Below are positions 49,301 through 59,959 of a stretch of DNA of 64,000 nucleotides, in pieces. The notes below the pieces were generated by a model. That model was not told the origin of the DNA, did no database searches, and worked only from the letters and a program-made list of their open reading frames with translations. Source of the stretch: Heliocidaris erythrogramma (taxonomy: Eukaryota; Echinodermata; Echinoidea; Camarodonta; Echinometridae). Location of the stretch: positions 44,011,313-44,075,312 of the forward strand of contig CM046855.1 in NCBI GenBank assembly GCA_025617745.1, in the 5' to 3' direction. How positions within the stretch are numbered: position 1 is the stretch's first letter; the number at the start of each line of letters is the position of its first letter. The translations under genes and the position numbers were made by a program.

Positions 49301-52300
49301 AGATTTCAAAGACAGAAAATGTGTCATGGGAACCAAAACCAAAAACTCACTCCTGCAGCTATTCACAGTAGCCTATCGTTACGGAATGGGACTTTGTACA
49401 GTCCCACCTACTCAGTTTTGTGAAAGTATTTTTTAGTATTTTTTTTAATTCCCTGAATATGACATCAACCACTCCTACAAGTATGAGGGTATCCTGCTAG
49501 GAGTGAATTTCCGATGATGTTCGCTGTGCGAGAGTCGTTCTATGTGCATACAAATAAAATGCAATGGATGTACTTCACGCAAATGCTACGTGCGGGACCG
49601 AAGTCAACTAAGTGCGACGCACAAGCGGGCCGTGGCTTTAACCCACTGAGGCGTTACTAGGGTCGTAGTTAAGATTAAGAAACTGACGTCATGCCGGATC
49701 GCAGATAGGCATTACGCGCGCACTGATCCACACGAAACTTCGTCCTCAGTGCGTTATAACGAGCTTTTGATTTGCATGTCGTCATAGCCAACTGGTACGA
49801 GGTTGTAATGTGCGTATACAATAAATACATGCTTCAACATACCCTTCCGTGTACCATAGATCAACTCTATGGTGTTTCACAACACTCGTTCACATGTGCG
49901 CGTATCAGTGGCGTATCTACGGGGGGGGGGGGGGGGGACAAAAAACGAAAAAAGAGAAAGAAAGGGGGAGAAATACAATAAAGTTGATAGTCTTTTAGGG
50001 TTACTGGCGATCTAGCTATTTCGCGCCCCAATGACATTGTTAAAGTGTTAACCATTAATTGCCTCTAGTTGCTTCCCCCCCCCCCCCCCCCCGGCATAAG
50101 GCAGAAGCTTGTTAAATTTTGCGCGCTCAGATAGGATAAAAGTGCATATAAATAGCAGTTTCAAATTATAGAAATATGCATATTTATAGAATATTCGCAA
50201 GAAATCATAATTTTGTCTTGCAATTTCCTTGCTAAATTCCTCAAATACATTTCTTCAGGGTTTCATTCATTTTGCGCCCCCAAATAGGAATGTTAAAAAT
50301 AAAATTTAAAAAATCTATTGCTAGGTCGCTGTATTCCCTCTGATTTTGTTTTCCTAAGGGTAAAATATATAAGAAATTTCAATTTGACTAGTGAAAAGGA
50401 AAAAATATCTGCCTCTCGGTCGCGTTGCTTCCTCGCTTATACAATAATTCATCAAATTTGTGCATGAAAACTCATTATCATATAATGCCATCATTTCTAA
50501 ATTAAAAAATATTCTGAGTTTGGGCATGGGGGTGCAGATTTGATAGTTTGTCCCGGGCGCCAGAATTCCTAGATACGCCACTGCCCACTGGTACGTAGTA
50601 TGCATTGTTCAATGGGCTGCGTAATACCGGTTTAGATCTAGTAGGTATACAGGTCTTGAAATGTTATACATGAAAATTACTCTTTTTTCTTTCAGTGAGG
50701 TTTTGAAAGACGAAAGGGTTCGACAGTTTATCACATTGCTTCGCGGCATTTTCGATTCATGAGAAGTTCTATGATAGAAGAATTCTTGTAGTAATCTGTT
50801 CTTGCAAATGGTACGTATAGGCCCAGTCGTGGATTTAGGGAGAAGGGCAGTTCCGGCCCGTGCCCATCCCCTCTGTTTGAAATTGTGCCCCTTGTTTTTC
50901 TTGTGAGAGAATTCTGGAGGAAAACTGGACCAAAACAATGTGATAACTTTTTTTGGTTTGATTGTCAGAGAATTTTCAGTGCCCCCTACAAAATCCTGGA
51001 GCCGCCCCTGCGTAGGCCTACATAATCTTGTTGTGGTCTTTTCTTCCCATTGCGTTTACTGGTTTAATTCTTATAGTTGGACTAATCTTTACCAAATTGT
51101 TAATTATCTTATAAAAAATAACAATTCTGTGATAAATACTTGTTGTGCTGTTCAGTGTTTATAGTTTTCAGCAAGACGAGTTTAAAGAATCCAATCTTAA
51201 AGGGGAATCCACCCTGATATCAAGTCGGTTTTAGAATGAGAAAAATTGAAGAAAAGGATCAATGAAAGTTTGGGCAAAATCGATAAGGCATAAGAAACAC
51301 AACTCCGTCCCATTTGCCCAGTACTAAAAAAAAATCATTAATATTTAATCAGACATGCAACCTAGATAATAATCATTGTACATAATTATGTTTTTACATA
51401 AAACATGTATGAAACATATGTATTCCTTCGTCAACAACTAAAAAAATGATACGTCATCGAGTTGCCAGTTTCTGTTTACAGTTGATTTCAACTTCCAAAA
51501 TGCATAACTTTCTTATTTCTTGTCATAGTTTGTTCAAACCTTTTTTAATCTGTTTCTCTAATTTTTCAAATTATTTTATTCAAATTAACTAAGGTCCATG
51601 GTGGACTTCCCCCTTTAAGTACACAATTATCCTCCTTCATTAATACTCATCCATTGAGAATAATTTTCAGGTAGTTTCCTTTCACAATCTAATTGGACCA
51701 GTACTCAACATGTTCTATCATAATGGAGTTAAATTCAATCAGACACGTTGTGATCCTTTATTCACATTCGTCCCCAGGTTATAGATGTGGATCCGATGGC
51801 ACCTCGTGTGAATCCAGACGAGGAAGTAGCCCAGGGCTCGTTCGGTGGTGACATCGTGTCCGACCAGGGATCGCATGTGAAGCGGAGAGCCACCACCGAA
51901 CTCGTAAAGCGATTGCCCCTACGAAATTCGAGGAATACGATTTCGATAGGATCAGACCTCTTCCTAATTCCCGCTCAGGTTAGGAGCGTGGATCCAATGG
52001 TACCCCATGTGAATCCTGATGAAGATCAATCCACGGACGAGGTGCATGATGGTGACATGATACTTACCCGCATTCAGCGGGACGCTCTCATGGGGGGCCA
52101 CATACCCAACGACGACCACGGATCACGGCGCGTGAAGAGGAAAGCCACCACTAACCTAGCCAAACGATGGCCCAATAACACGGTCCCATACGTTATTGAC
52201 GAAACTTTAAGTAAGTGACTGCTTTGAATTACTATGACTATATAAAAAACTTACAATAAGATTATTTGGCAGAAGATGTAGCATGTGTGCTACAAATTAG

Positions 52301-55300
52301 AAAGATTTGAAATTTAAAATTTCACTGACAAATCTGAACCACTGAAATGAAGCGTTAATCACACTACAATGTGTATATAAATATAATTTCCCTTGGAAAT
52401 GTGTATAACATATAACTGATATTTGCTCTAACAATAACCATTAATATATATCTCGCTGTGCCACACTGATAATTTTGGAAAATGGCATCTGAAAACCATT
52501 TCTGTATGATGGGAGGACCTATAGGCTACGCACTTTGATTCCAGCGGCTAAAAAGCACTTTTTTTCTCAGTTATTTATGCGGATATATTTTATATATCTT
52601 GGTTCTCCATACTCTGAAATTAAATCCCTGAATTACGACGGACAAAATGTCAACAACATCCATTCTCTAGTCATTGTCGATGCCCATGTAGAATTTTATT
52701 CGACAAAATGAAAGGATCCTAAAGGATTTCCAAATAGTGATGATATCACACAAAATAAGGGAAATTACTCATTCTTTTTGGCAAACGTAAATGATAATCT
52801 CGTTGCTCAGTCACCCCAAAAGTTTGGGGCATTGAACGCGTCGCTTTGAGGATTCTATATTCATCGTGCGTTATACGCCGATTTCGGCCTATTTACCTGT
52901 GCTTCGGTTTCCGAAATTTGAATTGGTCAGTGATTCATATTCTGGAAATAAATTTTTCATCGGTAGCATAGCATTTAATTTACAAATAATGCATTTATCA
53001 ATTGAAGTAATCACAAGTGGTCACATTGCTTGCTCAAAAAGTTACAACGTATACAATTATGGTCAGGGGTCCTAAAGCTACGCACCCCGCAAATTTTGGG
53101 GTGGCTGAGCAACAAGATTATCATTTACGTTTGCCAAAAAGAATGTCGAGTAATTATCCTTTATTTTTGTGATATCACTATTTGGAAAATGGGGCGAAAT
53201 TCACATCAGTCAGCTTCAAAATGCATTCATTTATTACGTGTGCGTAGCTTTAGGATCCTCATCAGGCTGATCATCGATCTCTACCACGTGGATATTGTAC
53301 CCACGGCTTTATGCGAGCAGTTGATTGCGGCCGCGCCGAGCAACCAAAATTGGCAACCCGTACACTGTGTGTAAGCACAGAGAAAGCGTATACAAAAATT
53401 GAAAGATTTTGTTATTTAGTTTCCTTCTAGATGTGCATCTACGTGCGTTGTCATTTGGCAGGTAGTATCCCTTATTTATGTCCTTATTCTGCCTTTCTCA
53501 GTAATTCTCTCTCGCTCTCTTTCCCTCTCCATTAAAATCCTCACTTTCTCCATCATTAATCCTTCTCCCTTTATCACAATTTTTTCCTGTTTATCTTGAC
53601 TTTAACCTTCGCTATAGCCCTATCAAATCAATATCTCCTTGTCCTTCTTTATCCCCAGTTTCTCTTCCTTCATTATCCCCAGTTTCTCTTCCTTCATCTG
53701 AACCGCGTATGAAGGATTTGATTTTAGGGAGCGGTTGTGAAATTGGTGATGAGCACGCGAAGCGTGGTGTAGGCATAGGGTGTAGGTGCAGGGAGGGGTG
53801 AGGTTTCCCCCTCCCGCGCAAAGCACGAAAGCTCAGACGTTTTATAACAAATTTGAGAGAAAGATAACTGCTTGTAGCGAACATTTTTAAGGCGGAAAGT
53901 TTTAGTTCGATGCCCTGACTGCTTTTCAACTATTTGGATGCAATACTGCACTGTATATGTAACAATGGCGGGTCCAGGGTGGGGGTGATCCCCTTTCCTG
54001 CACCAGCGAAGCGCGAAAGCTCTGACGTTTTATAGCAAATTTGAGAGAAAGAAAATGGCTGGTAGCACCTTTTTTAGGCGGAAGGCTAGTTACTGCTTTT
54101 CAATTATTTGGACGCAATACTGCACTGTATGTAACAGGAGTGGGTGCAGGGAAGGGGATGGGGGAGTTTCCCTCTTCCCGCGCGAAGCGCGAAAGCTCTG
54201 ACATTTTAGCAAATCTCAAAGATAATGGCTGGTAGCAAACATTTTTTAGGCGGAAAGTCATAGTTCCACACCCTGACTGCTTTTCAATTATTTGGACGCA
54301 ATACTGGACTGTTTGTAACAGGGGTGGGTGCAGGGAGAACATTAGCAAATTTTGAGAGAAAGTTAACGACTCGTGGCCAGGTACCCATTTACTACACGTG
54401 GGTGGAGAGTGGCAAATGTGGATTAATGTCTTGCCAAAAGACGCTAGTGCCGGGCTGAGATTCGAACCCTCAACCCTTGGATTAAATCAGCTGTGGAATT
54501 CATATGAATAAACTTGTTTTGTCTGTTTGAGCAGTCAATTTGTGGGGAAAGCCTTTACAGTGGTAACTTATACGATTCTAAAATGCATAGATTTGTATTA
54601 AAATATTACAGCGGCAGTGTTCTCTTGAGAGCCCTAACATGGCGACCTGTCGCATCAGTCGTAGAGGGCGTTGTTTTATCCACTGGTACAGTGCCGTATA
54701 TAGAGAGAGTCTGGCCAACTCGGTTTCAGTTTGGTAGCAACATGGCGTATATTCCTTTGTCATGTAAGCTTGCAACAAAGGAATATGCGCCATGTTGTTA
54801 CCCAACTGGAGCCGAGTTGGTGAGACTCTATCTATATACGGCACTGCACTGGTAGAGGTCGATGAGGCTGATGCTTATGGATCCTGAATATATCTCCCTT
54901 AAAAAACTTCAGCAACTATTGGCAGGCTAGTTGAACAAAAAGGACCTGGCGTCAGGAGGCAAGATGTTGAGCAAATCCGCCACCGGTGCTTGTAATATGG
55001 ATCATGAATATCAACTCTTAAAATACTATGGCAACTATTGGCGGGCTATCGACGTTCCTACCGATATTAAATCCTGAAATCAATTCCACACGAAAATAAA
55101 TAAAGGAATTAATATTAATGTATACACAACGGCTTTTTTCATTAAAACAAATTGTAGTCAGATGTTCGTTGCTACATCAAATCAACATCTGGCTACAGTT
55201 CTTTTTCAATGAATAGCCTTTGTATATACATTTAGCTTATTTTGGGGACACTTTTAAAATTAGAACCAGAATGTCAAGGAGGCAATTTGGTAAGACAAAC

Positions 55301-58300
55301 AACACATTGTATTGATAATTTGCAAAATCGAAAATTGCAATAATGGCTGCGAAGTTCGTTTTGTACCAATTGGAGTAATAAACAAATACGAAGAGATCTG
55401 CAAATGATAACATCTGGATGACGTGTTCGTGTCATGAACTTTCCTTCAGTTTTGTGGCTCATGAAAAAAATCTTCACTCTCTAGATTTTACGTAAATTCC
55501 ATTTAAGTTGTCTTTTTATGTATTGCTTTGAAACAGCCACTGATGTGCAGTGTGTACAGAAATATTAAAAACCAAAATTATGGTCTTAATGAAAATCTTT
55601 ACATGATGTGATAAATTAAGGAAATGCATTTCGGTAAAGTTTTGTTTCATGATCATAAGCGACTGACTCACGTGGTTACAAATCAAGCAACGTTTTTTTT
55701 ATATACTTATTTAGACGGTAATTTCCTCCATCCCCTTTTCTGTATCTAAATTGTTATTGTGTTTTGTGTATGTGTGTGTGTGTGTATGTGTGTGTGATGG
55801 GGGTGCGTTGGTTTGTGTGTGGACACAATGACTTTGAATCCTCAAAAAATTGAAATCGCAGAAATTTTCATAAGACCTAGAATCGCAACAATTTTATCAA
55901 AAGTTCTGAAATTTCAGTATAAATTACTTCATGGAGCAATATATACAAAAGAACATATCTTTAAATTTGGTTATGTTGAAAATAATTACTGTTCCTTCTG
56001 TAAAAAAAAATCAATATCCTATGAAAACATATTTTGCGATAATTGCGATGATGTCAAAGTCTTATCGCAGAGGGTGATTGAAAAATTTTGTTTAGTAAAG
56101 CTTCAAAATGCAGAGTGGACAGATATATATGTGGGGATTACTGGAAAGGACTTTGAAATCAAAATTTGTAATACTGTAATCTTTTTAATAAAATACATTA
56201 TTCTCAGGTCAAGTCAAAGGGTGTAGTTCCTACTCATACAGGAGGAAATTTTTCAAAGGATAGTAGAACATCGAGATGAAGAAAAGGCGATAACTAAGAA
56301 AAGGAACAATTAAGTTAGACAAGCATTTGTTAAAATGGGATCAGGTTAAGTTTTAATTTTTTTAAATTTAAATTTTTTTAATTTTTTTCTTTATTATCAA
56401 TTGTCAGTTGAAGATCATGCCGCTTCTGTATGATCAAATTTTGCTTTTTCCTTTTTCTAATCCTTTTCACGGGCAGCCATTTATTATTAGTAGTACTTTT
56501 TTGTTGTTCTCTTGTGAGCAGATTACCATTTGTGAGAGGAGTGTGTCCGAGTGTGTGTGGTGTGTATATGGGTGGGGTGGGGTGGGGTGGAGAAGGGGGG
56601 AGGGGGAGTAATTTTAAAGGGAAAGTAAATCCTGGCGATTTAGTTAGCTGTTTAGTTGAAGGGCACATTGTTGATTATATATTATATGTATGATATATTT
56701 CAACACATTTGGGCCCCCCTAACGCCGTCAACAAGTAGTTAGAAATATCATTTTGTCGTCTGCTAGAAGGTCCTATATCGATCGTGTGCGTCGTCATTTT
56801 GAACAGATAAGCCCCGCCCTGTGACGTTTTGTCGGACCTCTCGGATCAGAAGTACCCGGATGCCGCCATTATTACGCGTTTCAAAATGGTGTACTGCCAG
56901 GCGTTCGGATGCTCCAATCGGTCGGGAAAAGGAGGAAATTTGAGTTTCCATTCCTTTCTTAACAAGGAGAAGAATAGAGAACTATTTTGGAAGTGGGCTA
57001 CGGCCGTTAAAGTGGAAAAATTTCTGTCGAACTCGTACGTTTCTAACAAAAACGACGTGATATGTAGCGACCACTTTGTGGAAACAGATTTTGATGATGG
57101 GTACCGTGATTTCGTGGGAAAGACAATCAAAAGAAGACTCAGAAGCAACGCCGTTCCCTCTGTTTTTCAACACTTACAAAAGAAGAATGTGTTTCGAACT
57201 CTTTTGGAAGAACGTAAAGCCAAGGCAGAAAAGAGAAAGGTAATTAAAATTGTCTGTTTTTTAACATCTTTGTCAATGTTTTTGACTTCTGTTGATATAT
57301 TTTTGTGTGCAACAACGAGCGCGCGTCGGTATAGTCTGGTTTGCAGTTCCCCGTTGGCATGTCCGACAAAACGTCATCATAGCGCGGGTGAATCAAAAAT
57401 ATGGCCAACCCCGATAGCAGGCTGTAGCAGACGATCATTGCTCACAAAAGTGTGAATTACTCCACCGTCAAGCGTTCATAAGAGGTAAATTTTCACAGTA
57501 ATGTCAAGAATTGTGCTCTTAACACTCTCAGTAGGCCAAAAGTCCAGGGTTTACCTTCCCTTTAAGTGGAGAAAGTTTGAATTCTTTTTTATTTATTCCC
57601 CCCCCTTTTAGTTTTAGGATTTCAAGTTCCTCCAGCTTCTTTCTTAGTTTCGCTTTGTTTTATAATTAAAATATTTTGAATATTATTATTGTTAGGGATA
57701 TTGCTTATATTTGCTGCATGTACATTATGTTATGTTTACTTGGAGTTATGACGTGCTTTATAGCTTGTGCATGTATTTGGTTTTATATTTACTATTATGT
57801 TATGTTGTACATGTATATATGAGAACTTCAATTTGGAGGAATAAACAAAAACACTTATAAAAAAAAAGAAAGAAGGGGGGGAGGTCAGGTTTGTGTGCAG
57901 GGAGGCCAGTACAATTATATGCAGTTACCTGATTTTTATATATATATATAATATACATACATATATGTATATTGTTTCCCATGTTCATGGAAGTAGGGGG
58001 GGGGGGGCTATTTTATGGAAAGATTTCATTCAATGCTTTCTTTATAGTTTTGAATTTCAGTTCCAGTTTCTAGAACTGAATGTATGAATAAGAGCTTCAT
58101 GTTAAGTTCCTAGACTATCATATATTATTAATTCATAATGCCCCATGTGATTTATCATATTTGTATTATTACGCCTATGAAGGCCTCTTTCCTATTTTTT
58201 GAATATGGACCTATGAATGATAGGTCCAATTCTGCCTTGGGAAACCTGCATTCGACAAAATTATGCCTTGAACATGATGAATTAATCATGTATGTACAAG

Positions 58301-58536
58301 TAAGCCTATACTTCCCCTTTCTCCCCTCCTTCCTCCAGTGGGTTGATCCCTACGGCAATTCCATATTTCGATACTTCTATTCGGTTATGATGAATTACAG
58401 GTGGCGACACCACTCTAATCCGTCAGGCGATGGATCTCTGGGAAGAACAGACCTGCTTGCAGTTCGTACCTTACACGCAGGAAGTGGGCGAAGAGCAGAA
58501 ACATCATCAGCGTCTTAATTTCTTCCAAGGCTCGAG
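40166..58536 (+). CDS. Second astacin metalloprotease gene, 5' part (exons 1-3), runs off the right edge
   Basis: Three exons with consensus splice sites encode a signal peptide, a propeptide and the N-terminal third of an astacin domain. The intron phases (0, 1, 2) equal those of gene 1, so the two are paralogs. Exon 3 ends in phase 2, needing a CYSYVG-type exon that I could not find before 64000. In gene 1 that intron is 6 kb, so the rest probably lies beyond the window. The gene is divergent from gene 1, with about 5.6 kb between predicted TATA boxes. Intron 1 is 11.5 kb and holds the nested transposon stack. Intron 2 is 6.2 kb and holds the THAP element. Confidence 0.85.
41750..42920 (+). 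other. CT-rich non-repetitive stretch, nature unknown
   Basis: A C/T-rich segment with spaced TCGATTC and GGTCGA words. It is open over 206 codons (41694-42314) but the product is low-complexity and matches nothing I know. It ends near ATCTCGA|GTAAGT, a good donor. It could be a non-coding exon or the untranslated part of a retroelement. The 42589 CACTA MITE interrupts it. Confidence 0.4.
42589..42824. mobile_element. CACTA-like MITE, copy 2 (236 bp)
   Basis: Same length and sequence family as the 23260 copy, flanked by the 3-bp duplication CAA (42586-42588, 42825-42827). It interrupts the CT-rich stretch at 41.8-42.9 kb. Confidence 0.82.
44107..44418. mobile_element. TA-target MITE, family 'AGCCAGTTCG', inserted in the Tc1 relic
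   Basis: Terminal repeats AGCCACTTCGGGGAT and the complement of AGCCAGTTCGGGGTT, each next to TA. The subterminal block GCAGATAAAGGTCAT matches other copies at 37890-38420 and 17559. TA duplications suggest a Tc1/mariner- or pogo-type driver. Confidence 0.75.
44950..45160. mobile_element. hAT-like MITE inside the foldback element
   Basis: Left end CAGGGGCGTATCCAGG followed by a G run; right end is the complement of CAGTGGTGTATCCAGGGGG. The ends match the other hAT-like families here, but an 8-bp duplication is not recognisable, so it is old or rearranged. Confidence 0.6.
45897..45995. mobile_element. Left half of a CACTA-like MITE
   Basis: CACTGATGAACATGGCGAAC onward is colinear with the left half of the 236-bp CACTA MITEs at 23260 and 42589. 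It stops exactly where a CAGTGGCGGATCC hAT-like end begins at 45996. Confidence 0.65.
45996..46200. mobile_element. hAT-like element, left end
   Basis: CAGTGGCGGATCC followed by a 15-G run, then GGCACAGCCGGCCCGTGCC and a C run. The left end is clear, but the right end is not found and the end coordinate is approximate. Confidence 0.45.
47600..49890. other. AT-rich intron sequence, little recognised
   Basis: At 48095-48350 there are many GAGTG or CACTC words in both orientations, possibly an old inverted-repeat element. No coding sequence is recognised. Confidence 0.45.
49906..50583. mobile_element. Second copy of the 29467 hAT-like family
   Basis: Ends CAGTGGCGTATCTACGG and the complement of CAGTGGCGTATCTAGG. 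The interior is colinear with the 29467 copy (CATTAATTGCCTCTAGTTGC followed by a C run; CATTTTGCGCCCCCAAATAG). The flanks do not form a recognisable 8-bp duplication. Confidence 0.8.
50824..51010. mobile_element. Short hAT-like MITE
   Basis: CAGTCGTGGATTTAGGG and the complement of CAGGGGCGGCTCCAGGA. Flanks TATAGGCC and CGTAGGCC match at 6 of 8 bases. Confidence 0.65.
51197..51618. mobile_element. T2/Kolobok-like MITE (422 bp)
   Basis: TTAAAGGGGAATCCACC and the complement of TTAAAGGGGGAAGTCCACC, with TTAA at both ends. It ends 160 bp before exon 2 of astacin gene 2. Confidence 0.75.
51778..52210 (+). CDS. Astacin gene 2, exon 2: duplicated propeptide module and start of protease domain
   Basis: Acceptor TTCGTCCCCAG|GTTATA, donor TTTAA|GTAAGT, phases 0 to 1. 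It contains two tandem propeptide copies offset by 201 bp. Copy 1 has VDPMAPRVNPDEE, FGGDI and HVKRR. Copy 2 has VDPMVPHVNPDED, HDGDM and RRVKRKA, then KRWPNNTVPYVIDETL. Only copy 2 continues into a proper mature N-terminus. Copy 2 also begins with its own good acceptor (CCCGCTCAG|GTTAGG at 51979) in the same phase, so the exon may start at either place. Both copies show an acidic switch motif and a dibasic cleavage site. Confidence 0.86.
52513..53262. repeat. Foldback element
   Basis: CTTTTTGGCAAACGTAAATG and about 90 bp around it (52738-52830) recur inverted at 53090-53180. The outer ends share GCTACGCAC in inverted orientation. No coding sequence. In intron 2 of astacin gene 2. Confidence 0.65.
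53700..54375 (+). repeat. Third array of the 'GCGCGAAGCGCGAAAGCTC' repeat
   Basis: About four units of the 10.2-11.8 kb repeat, preceded by the same leader (TTGGTGATGAGCACGC). It is cut off by a SINE fragment at 54376. Confidence 0.75.
54376..54482 (-). mobile_element. SINE fragment
   Basis: Contains the complement of GGTTCGAATCTCAGCCCGGC and the CCACTCTCCACCCACGTG body seen in the 8956 SINE. Truncated. Confidence 0.65.
54689..54846. mobile_element. hAT-like hairpin MITE (158 bp) with perfect 8-bp duplication
   Basis: CAGTGCCGTATATAGAGAG and its complement at the other end; the arms pair over about 78 bp. Flanked by CACTGGTA on both sides (54681-54688 and 54847-54854). Confidence 0.9.
55810..56226 (+). 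pseudogene. L1/Tx1-type LINE ORF2 C-terminal fragment
   Basis: An open stretch of 130 codons contains VLKFQYKLLHGAIYTKEHIF, then NNYCSFCKKKSISYENIF and CDNCDD. The zinc knuckle preceded by FQYKLLHG is the C-terminal signature of L1/Tx1 ORF2 proteins. Upstream catalytic parts are absent. It sits in intron 2 of astacin gene 2. It is the same family type as the 21-22 kb remnant, but much less decayed. Confidence 0.7.
56614..57565 (+). mobile_element. Kolobok/T2-like DNA transposon derivative carrying a THAP exon
   Basis: Ends are TTAAAGGGAAAGTAAATCC on the left and the complement of TTAAAGGGAAGGTAAACCC on the right. TTAA at both ends is the expected target duplication. Subterminal sequences also match in inverted orientation (around 56745-56840 versus 57358-57450, sharing GACGTTTTGTCGGAC). 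Kolobok elements are known for TTAA duplications and a THAP-domain protein, and the T2 MITEs of frogs share the TTAAAGG end. PiggyBac also uses TTAA but its ends differ. The element is only 952 bp, so it is an internal-deletion derivative. Confidence 0.75.
56886..57239 (+). CDS. THAP zinc-finger exon inside the Kolobok-like element
   Basis: 118 codons beginning MVYCQAFGCSNRSGKGGNLS, a THAP domain (C2CH DNA-binding zinc finger). Ligands are Cys4 and Cys9, then the CSDH pair (about residues 61-64). The invariant W of WKWA and the AVPSVF box (about 93-98) are also seen. A basic helix KAKAEKRK ends at the donor AAAG|GTAATT. No second exon with a transposase core is visible before the right end of the element. 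It may therefore be a truncated transposase or a free-standing DNA-binding fragment. It lies in intron 2 of astacin gene 2, same strand. Confidence 0.8.
58401..58536 (+). CDS. Astacin gene 2, exon 3: N-terminal half of protease domain
   Basis: Acceptor TGATGAATTACAG|GTGGCG, donor CTCGAG|GTACGT, phases 1 to 2. It reads GDTTLIRQAMDLWEEQTCLQ, then FVPYTQEVGEEQKHHQRLNF and FQGSR. The TCLQF motif and the final FQGSR align with TCVRF and FKGQG of gene 1 exon 3. The acceptor has a weak pyrimidine tract, but the frame upstream is closed by two TGA codons, so the start is well constrained. Confidence 0.9.
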
Positions 58537-59137
58537 GTACGTATCCAGACGATTGTCCGCTACGCCCCTGACAAGTATTGCCAAAAACGAATACCCCGAC
58601 AACTAATACAGTTCTATTGTCAATATCCAGAAGGACGATACACCTTAGGACAATTTCCTCTGAGGAAAATAGAAAGATTAACTCTTTCAGTGCCGATGTC
58701 ACATGTTATTATGTGACGGATAGACTTGTCATTTTCATTCACCAATTGCTCGACCACAGGAAAGGTATATGGTGGTCAATGTATATATCAAATTTTGAGC
58801 ATAAATCAAGCATTCTAAATAATTGGTTATAATTATATGCTACCATAGAAATTGTCATAGAAATTGCAGGTTTTAACAAAGACATTACCTTATTTCAACA
58901 TTAAACAATAGATAACATATGAGAAACCAATAAATAATGCACAAAAAAACTCAAATTTAATTTTCAATAATTTTTATAAATTTGGGTAAAGTAATAATAT
59001 TTGGTATCATAAGAAATTGTAATAAATTTCCTACAAGTTTTGTACAGAATACTTTGTGAAAGAATTAATGGTTGATGAAGTGGAGACATTTGAAATGTAA
59101 GCATTAATCACATTTTCGGTAAAATTTTGAAAAGAGC

Positions 59138-59172
<35 letters not shown>

Positions 59173-59495
59173 TTGGTACAGTAAGAGTTAAACGAGAACT
59201 TACTGTTTGAAGTTAGATCTTTATTATTTTTATGAGAATGTCGAGGAAGAGATTACATTAGATCACCCTCTCTGCGCATGAACTTATACTTCGAAGCACC
59301 AAATGTGACTTCAAATCCAAAGATGTTAATGGAGATTGTTTCCTCATGTATTTGAGAGCAATATTCACATCCCACATGCTTGTGTATCTAGATGGCTCAA
59401 AACCGTCTCCATTCCTTTATGTAAATGGTATATGTACTTTTGGTTGAAGATCTTCTTGATGCTGCGAGAATATCCACTGTTCCTTTGGCTCGTCC

Positions 59496-59888
59496 CCACT
59501 GTAAAAAAAAAGTACTGTAAAATTACACAAATCTGATGTCAGCAGAGTCGCCAGAAATTTGCTGTAAAAATACATGCTGTATGTAATTTTAGCATACATT
59601 TCAGATCTGTAATTCAGATTACAGGTCCTTATGTAATTGCGTTGGAACCCGAGTCCTACAATACATTAAGGTAAAAAAAAATTAAACTGTACAATTAAAC
59701 AAAGAACTGTATAAAAACCCTATTTTGCCTTAAAATCACAAGTTTCTGATGTAACTCAGTTTCGCAATTACAAATGAGGTACTTTTACGGGGAAAATGTA
59801 AAAATAAAATCACAACTGCTGTATTTATAATAAACAGAACAAATCTGTATTTTTCCCCCTGTAAAAATACAAATATTCTTTGCAGTGC
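59496..59888. mobile_element. Possible CACTG-ended MITE
   Basis: CACTGTAAAAAAAAAG at the left and the complement of CACTGCAAAGAATATT at the right. The interior is rich in CTGTAAAATTAC-type words. No target duplication could be fixed. Confidence 0.45.
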
Positions 59889-59959
59889 ATATTAATTAAG
59901 GATCCCGCATAATCTGTAAGTCAAGGCTATCATGTAAAAGGCGTGGTACATTGGTACAG

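Noticed and set aside
57300..57455. Continuation of the THAP reading frame past 57239
   Set aside because: The frame runs into the right inverted arm of the element. The good donor at AAAG|GTAATT makes the exon end at 57239 more likely.
58339..58400. Frame reading PTAIPYFDTSI just upstream of astacin gene 2 exon 3, resembling the WPxxIPYxFDTS start of astacin domains
   Set aside because: It is closed by two TGA codons before the exon, and exon 2 already encodes VPYVIDETL. Too short to separate from chance or from a dead exon copy.
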